Shown here in pieces: positions 1 to 4,655 of a stretch of DNA of 5,744 nucleotides (position 1 is the stretch's first letter; each line of letters starts with the position of its first letter). The DNA lies in the NCBI GenBank assembly GCA_021819025.1, contig JAKASN010000147.1:1-5744 (forward strand), written 5' to 3'. The notes beneath the pieces are model-generated. The model did no database searches and had not been told where the DNA came from. It saw nothing but the letters and a program-made list of their open reading frames with translations. This DNA comes from Actinomycetes bacterium. Its GTDB lineage: Bacteria > Actinomycetota > Acidimicrobiia > Acidimicrobiales > Acidimicrobiaceae. The position numbers and the translations under genes are program-made.

Positions 1-2106
1 CTCCACCAGCGAGACCTGGTTCGTTCCAATCGCCAATGAGGAGTCGATCCCCACAGGAACTTTCGATGACTTCCAGAGGGGCCCGAAGGTATCCCTCAGG
101 TAATTATTGAGGAAGTACCACCAAATCGTGGCAGCGCTGGAACGTGTGGACATGGTGTAGTCCCACTGCTGCAAAAGCGAAAGGTCCCGCTGCATGGCAG
201 GCGAAAGCCCTCCAGCGGGATGCGAAGCACGCACGGCGGCCCCGATGAGAGGGACTATCTCTTGAGCCAGCAGGTCGAAGTTGCTGTTTTGCAGCGCTTC
301 GGTGCTGGCGATTGATATCTTGGCATGACTGGAGAGAAAGGTGCTGATGTCGCGCGCTCGATAGCCGTAATCGAAAAAGTCGGCGGAGGTTCCGATGTAA
401 TAAGGGTAACTGGGGAGGACCTCGCGCTGATTCGCGGAAAATACGTAGTGGCTGATGGGGTCGTAGGATTGCGGTACCTCGGCAAAGGGAATGGTGCCCA
501 CGGGGTCGAATTGTCCCGCGCCGCTCATGGGGAGCCAGGGTTTAGCGGATCGGAACTGCGGGTAGATTCCAGGTGCAATAATTCCGATGTTTCCCAAGGT
601 GTCCGCATAGACAAAGTTTTGTGTTGGCGCGAGCCAGGAGCGCAAGGCGGTTTTGAATTGGGTAAAGTTCTCGGCTTGGTAGATACCAAGCATCGCCGCG
701 AGGTCATCTGATGGAATCGCTCCCGCCCACCAGAGCGAGTCGGTGACTCCGTTGCGGCTCAGAATCGGCCCATGAACGGTGAGCGAAACTACCCAGCGAG
801 TGTGGCCCCCACCGCGCTGGGGTATTTCATAGGTGATATGGTTCATCTCGCGCCACTTGGATCTCCAGAAGTACTGATTCGGCCGTGAGGGAGAGGTAAC
901 TTCCTGGTAAAAGAAGGTGGCCTGGTTCTGAGTGTCAGTGAGGCTCCAAGCGATGTTCGCATTGTGCCCGATAAGAATTCCCGGCAAACCCGGTATGCCG
1001 ACCCCTGAGAAATTGTAATTGGGCGAGGTGACGCTCCATTGGTACCAAATCGAGGGCAAAGTTTGCGCGAGGTGGGGGTCACCTGCCAAAATTGCCTTCC
1101 CAGTGGTTGTCATGGTGGAATCAACTGCCCAATTGTTGGAGTCTCCTCCCCAGCGGCGGAGGTTCGAAGTGATCGCGCTGGTCTCGCTAAGGATCGCTTT
1201 GTCAGCAGATACTTGAGCCTGGGACACACTCGAAGACACAAGCTGTGGATTGAGGTGAGAACGAGCAGCATGGGCCGAAGAGGTCTTTAGGGGAGCCGAA
1301 ACGACCCTGGTGCCGGGGATGCTTCGAGTAATGGGCGCTAGTGCAACTTTCTTATACGGTCCAAGGTCATAGGGATCTTGGAGGTTCTTGGCGATCACGG
1401 GGAAGAGGGCCATGGTGGTTTTGTAGCCGAGGGAATTGACCAGGAGCGAATAGTCGATTGGCGTGGTGGTGAAGTCGAGGTTTTGGGTGAGGTCGCCTTC
1501 GACTAGCAGCGAGTCAACGGGTGTCCACGGAGTTGGAACATAGTGGAGCAGCTTGAATTGGGCAGGGAGGTTGCCGGACTTTTGAAATTCGCCGATCTGG
1601 AAGTTCACCCCTGCGGCATAGGCGAGAAGGTCCTTCCCCACTGGAGAGCTGGCTCCTATCAACTTCCACTCCGCGGTAGCAGTGCGCTCGAGACCCAGTG
1701 TCAGCTCGAGTTCGTCATTGGCAAGAGCGCTTCGCCCGAGAATCTGCGAGAGACCTCCCGCCGCTTCGCGCCGCAAGATGTCCATCTCGAACAAGCGGAA
1801 GTGGGCATGCAGATAGCCCATCGCTTCAAAGAGATCGTGATTTGTCGTGGCGTTTATCTCGGGAACTCCGCTATTAGAGAAGCTCACGGTGACAATTCCG
1901 TTAAGTCCGGGCAAGTTGAGAGTTTCCGAGTGGGGGTTCTTGGCGTTGCTGGCGATGGTCCATACGCCGCCAAAAGGATTGAAGCTCTCGCCAAGAGGTG
2001 GCACGGTTCCCACCCCGGCGAAACCCACGCTGATCGTCGCCAAGAGAACTACGCTAGCCAAGGTGAGCAGGAGAATTGAACGGCGCAAAGGCGCACGAAG
2101 CGGCAA
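1..2106 (-). CDS. Penicillin acylase family protein (secreted Ntn hydrolase), 3' end outside window
   Basis: This family cuts amide bonds between an acyl group and an amine (penicillins, cephalosporins, N-acyl-homoserine lactones, lipopeptides). The precursor is exported and self-cleaves into alpha and beta chains. 702 codons are open here with no stop, so the C-terminus lies beyond base 1. From the TTG start at 2106, residues 1-30 form a signal peptide (R4, R8, R9, then a Leu/Val-rich core, plausible cut after A30). The alpha-chain signature HDLFEAMGYLHA is at residues 90-101, followed by RLFEMDILRR. A low-complexity Ser/Ala-rich linker (about 243-320) precedes GD|SNNW, where S323 is the expected nucleophile and new beta N-terminus. 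DPHL follows at 343-346, HGPIL at 445-449 and SANQR at 557-561, with N559 the likely oxyanion Asn. Where many relatives read HAQDRL this protein has HAHFRL. Substrate cannot be told from sequence. The gene is divergent from queC and no link in function is evident. Confidence 0.95.
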   Translation of the reverse strand, partial: MPLRAPLRRSILLLTLASVVLLATISVGFAGVGTVPPLGESFNPFGGVWTIASNAKNPHSETLNLPGLNGIVTVSFSNSGVPEINATTNHDLFEAMGYLHAHFRLFEMDILRREAAGGLSQILGRSALANDELELTLGLERTATAEWKLIGASSPVGKDLLAYAAGVNFQIGEFQKSGNLPAQFKLLHYVPTPWTPVDSLLVEGDLTQNLDFTTTPIDYSLLVNSLGYKTTMALFPVIAKNLQDPYDLGPYKKVALAPITRSIPGTRVVSAPLKTSSAHAARSHLNPQLVSSSVSQAQVSADKAILSETSAITSNLRRWGGDSNNWAVDSTMTTTGKAILAGDPHLAQTLPSIWYQWSVTSPNYNFSGVGIPGLPGILIGHNANIAWSLTDTQNQATFFYQEVTSPSRPNQYFWRSKWREMNHITYEIPQRGGGHTRWVVSLTVHGPILSRNGVTDSLWWAGAIPSDDLAAMLGIYQAENFTQFKTALRSWLAPTQNFVYADTLGNIGIIAPGIYPQFRSAKPWLPMSGAGQFDPVGTIPFAEVPQSYDPISHYVFSANQREVLPSYPYYIGTSADFFDYGYRARDISTFLSSHAKISIASTEALQNSNFDLLAQEIVPLIGAAVRASHPAGGLSPAMQRDLSLLQQWDYTMSTRSSAATIWWYFLNNYLRDTFGPLWKSSKVPVGIDSSLAIGTNQVSLVE

Positions 2107-2111
2107 TGTTT

Positions 2112-2121
2112 CTCTCCCCCT
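2112..2121 (-). promoter_or_regulatory. Ribosome binding site that sets a TTG start for the acylase
   Basis: On the minus strand AGGGGGAGAG lies about 7 nt before TTG at 2106-2104. The in-frame ATG at 2139-2137 would add 11 residues (MRGVFDRGRET) but has no good Shine-Dalgarno sequence at the usual distance. Starting at TTG also leaves a compact signal peptide with its basic residues directly before the hydrophobic core. The ATG start remains possible. Confidence 0.65.
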
Positions 2122-2198
2122 GTCGAAGACTCCACGCATTTGCCGGCTGCTCAAAATCCTGGATTACTCGTGCGGTAGGCGAAATGCGTAAATTGTTC

Positions 2199-2242
2199 TC
2201 GGGCCCGAAGTTACTACGCTTTTTGTAGTCACGCAGGCCTGC
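2199..2242. repeat. Three short dyads in the divergent promoter region
   Basis: TCGGGCCCGA (2199-2208) and GCAGGCCTGC (2233-2242) are perfect 10-bp palindromes. Between them ACTAC (2213-2217) and GTAGT (2225-2229) form an inverted repeat around GCTTTTT. The three centres are about 17 bp apart. They sit about 60-105 bp upstream of the acylase start codon counted from its ATG, where operators could lie. No known regulator motif is recognised, and chance is a real alternative in GC-rich DNA. Confidence 0.3.
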
Positions 2243-2284
2243 TTTAGGATGGGTTGAAGATTTTTGCCCCAGGAGTCCTCGGCG

Positions 2285-2431
2285 ATGGCCCAAGCGCGCA
2301 CTATGGTGCGAGCAACCCCATTGCTCGGCGGTCACATCGCACTGGGCACGCGGTACACTATATGGGGTGCGAAACCCGCCAAGATAGCGTTAATTGCCGC
2401 GAATTGGCGGAATTTTTCCCAAAAGAGGTAA
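2285..2431 (+). CDS. Possible 48-aa small ORF (leader peptide?) upstream of queC
   Basis: ATG at 2285 is preceded by AGGAG (2271-2275) at 9 nt spacing. The frame stays open for 48 codons, starting [14 protein letters not shown] and ending NWRNFSQKR. The TAA at 2429-2431 directly follows the AGAGG of the queC ribosome binding site and lies 7 nt before the queC ATG, a layout that would couple their translation. The peptide is basic and Ala-rich; I recognise no family, signal peptide or clear membrane segment. The promoter candidate at 2331-2359 lies inside it, and the terminator-like hairpin at 2392-2417 lies under its last codons, so ribosomes reading it would disturb that hairpin. It may be a chance ORF. 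Confidence 0.25.
   Translation: MAQARTMVRATPLLGGHIALGTRYTIWGAKPAKIALIAANWRNFSQKR
2297..2327 (+). other. Two overlapping hairpins in the queC upstream region
   Basis: Hairpin A pairs CGCAC (2297-2301) with GTGCG (2306-2310) around TATG. Hairpin B pairs CGAGCAA (2309-2315) with TTGCTCG (2321-2327) around CCCCA. They share bases 2309-2310, so full forms of both cannot coexist. The loop of B with its flanking A (ACCCCA, 2315-2320) is complementary to TGGGGT at 2363-2368, so a pseudoknot is possible. This matters only if transcription starts upstream of 2297. Confidence 0.35.
2331..2359 (+). promoter_or_regulatory. Weak sigma70-type promoter candidate for queC
   Basis: GTCACA (2331-2336, four of six matches to TTGACA) is followed after 17 bp by TACACT (2354-2359, matching the TAnnnT core). 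Transcription would start near 2366, giving a leader of about 73 nt before the queC ATG that begins at the GGGT hairpin. The match is weak and no other evidence supports it. Confidence 0.25.
2364..2417 (+). promoter_or_regulatory. Putative attenuator/riboswitch-like leader of queC
   Basis: Three mutually exclusive pairings are visible. First, GGGT (2365-2368) pairs with ACCC (2374-2377) around GCGAA. Second, CCGCCAA (2376-2382) is perfectly complementary to TTGGCGG (2404-2410). Third, a hairpin at 2392-2414 uses GCGG (2407-2410) as its 3' arm and is followed by TTTTT. Forming the second pairing would open the third; the first competes with the second through bases 2376-2377. That is the order expected of an anti-antiterminator, antiterminator and terminator. 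The known preQ1-I consensus (an ACCCUC-type segment and an A-rich tail) is not seen. Stems are short, so this is a hypothesis from base pairing alone. Confidence 0.4.
2392..2417 (+). terminator. Terminator-like hairpin just before the queC ribosome binding site
   Basis: AATT (2392-2395) and CCGC (2397-2400), with G2396 bulged, pair with GCGG (2407-2410) and AATT (2411-2414) around the loop GAATTG. The run TTTTT (2413-2417) overlaps the end of the stem. The queC Shine-Dalgarno AGAGG starts 7 nt later. By eye the stem is modest in stability. No complete gene precedes it on this strand, which makes a conditional terminator more sensible than a simple gene end. Confidence 0.35.
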
Positions 2432-2438
2432 CGGTTTC

Positions 2439-3131
2439 ATGTCATCTGGCAAACCAGCAGTTGTTTTGTTGAGCGGGGGGTTGGATTCGACCACCACTCT
2501 GGCGATCGCCAAGGAGCGCGGATTTGAGCTCTACGCCTTGAGCTTTCGATATGGACAGCGCCACGCGGTGGAGTTGGAGGCAGCGAGCAGAGTTGCTGCG
2601 GCCTTTGGGGTCAAGCGTCGTGAGGTGGTGGATATTGACCTTCGCGTTTTTGGGGGTTCGGCCCTCACCGACGACATAGATGTTCCCCATCTAAGCCACG
2701 GTGAAGCACCTCGAACAGGTGCGATCCCGGTGACATATGTACCCGCGCGAAACACGATTTTTCTCTCCTTTGCGTTGGGATTTGCCGAGACGATCGGCTC
2801 GACGGACATCTTTCTCGGGGTAAACGCTCTCGACTACAGTGGCTATCCGGACTGCCGGCCCGAGTATCTCCGGGCTTATGAGGAGGTGGCCAATCTCGCC
2901 ACCAAAGCCGCTGTCGAAGATGGTGGTCGCCTGAGCATCCATGCTCCTTTGATCGCGATGAGCAAGGCTCAGATCATCGCGGCCGGTATGGCCCTCGGGG
3001 TAGATTACGCCATGACCCATAGCTGCTATGACCCTGATGAAAATGGCCGCGCCTGCCGAAGCTGCGATTCGTGTTATTTGCGCGCCAAAGGTTTTTCCGA
3101 ACTCGGCCTCGCCGACCCCGCTTTAGGTTAA
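2439..3131 (+). CDS. queC: 7-cyano-7-deazaguanine (preQ0) synthase QueC
   Basis: QueC is a cytosolic ATP-dependent amidating enzyme that converts 7-carboxy-7-deazaguanine and ammonia to preQ0 in queuosine synthesis. The 230-residue protein has the usual family length. The PP-loop SGGLDS is at residues 12-17, RYGQRH at 37-42, VPARN at 101-105, the [15 protein letters not shown] block at 129-143 and HAPLIAMSK at 168-176. Zinc ligands are C196, C206, C209 and C212 in THSCY...CRSCDSC, with nine residues between the first two. I chose ATG 2439 because AGAGG (2424-2428) lies 10 nt upstream and the protein then begins just before the PP-loop; an in-frame TTG at 2394 would add 15 non-family residues encoded by the hairpin region. 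It is the first gene of a cluster with queF and a transporter, and may be controlled by the leader at 2364-2417. Confidence 0.98.
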   Translation: MSSGKPAVVLLSGGLDSTTTLAIAKERGFELYALSFRYGQRHAVELEAASRVAAAFGVKRREVVDIDLRVFGGSALTDDIDVPHLSHGEAPRTGAIPVTYVPARNTIFLSFALGFAETIGSTDIFLGVNALDYSGYPDCRPEYLRAYEEVANLATKAAVEDGGRLSIHAPLIAMSKAQIIAAGMALGVDYAMTHSCYDPDENGRACRSCDSCYLRAKGFSELGLADPALG

Positions 3132-3204
3132 TCCCCTCGGAGCTGGAGTCTCGTCCTCTTGGAGATCGCCATATCGCGCCGACTAGATTGCTTTGGAGGC
3201 GTCG

Positions 3205-3237
3205 ATGGCAATGAGGGGAGCAGCGACGAGTGAGTGA
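3205..3237 (+). other. Ten-codon mini-ORF overlapping the queF start
   Basis: GGAGG (3195-3199) lies 5 nt before ATG at 3205. The frame reads MAMRGAATSE and stops with TGA at 3235-3237, overlapping the queF GTG (3230) in another frame. Its ribosome binding site is closer to consensus than that of queF, so termination here could feed ribosomes to the queF start. The rest of the 98-bp gap between queC and queF (3132-3229) shows no gene or terminator that I can see. Confidence 0.25.
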
Positions 3238-3709
3238 CACCTCGGGCTTGACACTATTGGGAAATTCCGGCACCAAGTTCAGATATGAGAACCCGTCTGC
3301 GGAGATCCTCGAGGTCTTTGGCAACCAGCATCGAGATTCTCCCTACGTGATTGGGCTGGACTGCTTTGAATTTACCAGCCTTTGCCCGATGACGGGCCAG
3401 CCCGACTATGGCAAGATCTGGATCGACTATGTTCCCGATGAGCTGTGCGTGGAGAGCAAGAGCCTCAAGCTCTATCTCGTCAGCTATCGAAATCATGGCG
3501 CCTTTCACGAAGATTGCGTCAATACCATCGCTAACGATGTTGCCGAAAAGATCCGCCCCCTCTATCTCAGGGTATTTGGCGACTTCAACGTTCGCGGCGG
3601 AATTGCGATCAAGCCCCTGGTAGTGCGCAAGGCGCCTAAGTTGGATGCCGAGGATGAAGCGGAGATCCGCTACCGACTTGAAACCTTTGACCGCCTGTCG
3701 CGACGCTAG
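3230..3709 (+). CDS. queF: NADPH-dependent 7-cyano-7-deazaguanine (preQ0) reductase QueF
   Basis: QueF reduces the nitrile of preQ0 to the aminomethyl group of preQ1, using two NADPH, in the cytosol. The 159-residue protein is the short, single-domain tunnelling-fold type like that of Bacillus subtilis. FTSLCPMTGQPD (48-59) contains the thioimide-forming C52 and the general acid D59. The family signature ESKSLK is at 75-80, followed by SYRNHG (85-90), and FHED (92-95) supplies H93 and E94, which bind substrate. The spacing of C52, D59, H93 and E94 matches C55, D62, H96 and E97 of the B. subtilis enzyme. The start is GTG, supported by AGGGGAG (3214-3220) 9 nt upstream and by the N-terminal TLLGN aligning with the family. 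It follows queC by 98 bp and precedes the transporter by 30 bp, so one transcript is likely. Confidence 0.98.
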   Translation: MSDTSGLTLLGNSGTKFRYENPSAEILEVFGNQHRDSPYVIGLDCFEFTSLCPMTGQPDYGKIWIDYVPDELCVESKSLKLYLVSYRNHGAFHEDCVNTIANDVAEKIRPLYLRVFGDFNVRGGIAIKPLVVRKAPKLDAEDEAEIRYRLETFDRLSRR

Positions 3710-3719
3710 CGCGTCGTGG
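3698..3719 (+). other. Hairpin over the queF stop codon
   Basis: CGACGC (3701-3706) pairs with GCGTCG (3711-3716) around TAGC. Three more pairs outside it, two of them G-T, extend the stem to 3698-3719. A TTTTT run begins about 9 nt later (3727-3731), too far for a canonical intrinsic terminator. It could partly reduce read-through into the transporter gene or protect the queF transcript end, or mean nothing. Confidence 0.3.
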
Positions 3720-3739
3720 TAAGAAGTTTTTAACTCTAA

Positions 3740-4360
3740 ATGGAGCCGAGAGAGAAGTTGCAACAAAACCGAAGCATATCGCAGCGAGAGAAGACTCAGC
3801 GCATCGTCGCGGTGGTCGCCTTTGTCGTCTACGCCGGGGTCATCGTCGGTGCCAACTGGATGATCGGTCATATTGGAACTCCCATACCCGGGGCACATGT
3901 CCTGCCGGTTGGGTTCGGGCTCATGGCGCCTTCAGGGGTCTACCTCGCCGGAGCCGCCTTCGTAGCCCGTGACGTTCTGCAGCGGGTTGCCGGTCCTCGC
4001 GTGGGTATCGCCGCGATAGTTATTGGGGCGTTGATTTCGGCTACCGTCTCCAGCGCACACCTCGCTTTCGCATCCGGCGCGACTTTCCTGCTTTCTGAGA
4101 GCTGCGACTTTTTGGTCTATACCCCGCTGCAAAAGAGGAATTTTCCCCTTGCGGTGGTGGTCTCGGGCCTCATCGCGGATCTGGTGGATTCCACCGTCTT
4201 TTTGACCTTGGCGGGAATTCCGCTTGCCCTGGCCTTAGAGGGCCAGCTGGTGGGAAAACTTTGGGTGATGCTCGCAGGTGGGCTTGTTGCCGCTTGGCTC
4301 CGGCGCTACGAGATCTTCTCCAAGCCTTCCCAGCGACTGGGGAGGGTCGAATTTGCCTGA
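3740..4360 (+). CDS. YhhQ/VUT-family membrane protein, probable queuosine-precursor transporter
   Basis: The family includes E. coli YhhQ, which takes up preQ0 and preQ1. The 206-residue protein has a polar N-terminus (about 1-20) and five to six likely membrane segments, near residues 21-43, 55-75, 86-106, 135-158 and 168-187. Family-like features are APSGVYLAGAAFVARD (63-78), the ASGATFLLSESCDFLVYTPL block (111-130) with E120, D123 and Y127, and the polar intramembrane stretch ADLVDSTVF (146-154). The position 30 bp after queF supports a preQ0, preQ1 or queuine role; the exact substrate is inference. It is divergent from the E. coli protein and could carry a related base. The ATG start has only a weak upstream AAGAAG; TTG 3758 is a possible alternative. 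It is probably the last gene of the queC-queF unit. Confidence 0.85.
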   Translation: MEPREKLQQNRSISQREKTQRIVAVVAFVVYAGVIVGANWMIGHIGTPIPGAHVLPVGFGLMAPSGVYLAGAAFVARDVLQRVAGPRVGIAAIVIGALISATVSSAHLAFASGATFLLSESCDFLVYTPLQKRNFPLAVVVSGLIADLVDSTVFLTLAGIPLALALEGQLVGKLWVMLAGGLVAAWLRRYEIFSKPSQRLGRVEFA

Positions 4361-4655
4361 GTGGTGTCTGCTCATCGCGGAGCCCCAAATGCTATGGCGC
4401 TGAAATAATCGCCGAAGTCCTCACTTGGCCCTCGTCGGTACCGCCAGGTCCGCGTCGAGAATGCGGTGGTGGTTGTGTGCGGTCCCGGCAAGGAGCGCAG
4501 AGGCGGAGTTGGTGGCCCCTCCCGCAAGCGGACTTTGCCCCTTGATCCCAGCCGTGCAACGGCGATCGGGATGAGCGTCGCTGGATTATCTTGGTCCAAC
4601 TTCGGTGGACTTGGACATCACCCATAAAGAGCAAGCAGCGGGGCAACGGTGACTG
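4361..4655. other. Intergenic region between convergent genes, no gene recognised
   Basis: This 295-bp stretch separates the ends of the transporter and permease genes. No tRNA T-arm, SRP RNA core or other RNA gene is recognised on either strand. Overlapping minus-strand ORFs have no family features. A plus-strand frame is open from 4409 to 4627 but has no early ATG or convincing ribosome binding site. No T-run follows any strong stem, so a standard intrinsic terminator for either gene is not visible. The one clear structure is the hairpin at 4594-4610. Confidence 0.6.
4594..4610. other. Small perfect hairpin downstream of the permease gene
   Basis: GTCCA (4594-4598) and TGGAC (4606-4610) flank the loop ACTTCGG. 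It lies 46 bp past the permease stop on the minus strand and has no T-run on either side, so it is at most a weak or factor-dependent transcript-end structure. Confidence 0.25.

Noticed and set aside
2054..2335. 93-codon minus-strand frame over the acylase start
   Set aside because: It overlaps the acylase signal peptide in another frame and has no recognisable features.
2140..2438. Canonical preQ1 riboswitch upstream of queC
   Set aside because: The preQ1-I core with its ACCCUC-like segment and A-rich tail is absent, and I could not match preQ1-II or preQ1-III. Only an unclassified leader is proposed.
2254..2472. 72-codon plus-strand frame overlapping the queC start
   Set aside because: It begins at a TTG without a good ribosome binding site and runs out of frame into queC; no family features. 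The 48-codon ORF at 2285 is better supported in the same stretch.
3254..3898. 214-codon open frame on the minus strand
   Set aside because: It is antisense to queF and the transporter start. Both plus-strand proteins carry clear family motifs, and the minus translation shows none.
4409..4627. 72-codon plus-strand open frame after the transporter gene
   Set aside because: It has no early ATG, only weak GTG options, no ribosome binding site and no family resemblance. It could be a decayed remnant but I cannot support that.
4372..4646. Two overlapping minus-strand frames in the convergent gap
   Set aside because: Arg/Pro-rich translations typical of non-coding GC-rich DNA, with no motifs and no convincing ribosome binding sites.
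4361..4655. tRNA or SRP RNA gene in the convergent gap
   Set aside because: No GTTCRA-type T-loop in a 5-bp stem and no GGAAG-type SRP core was found on either strand.
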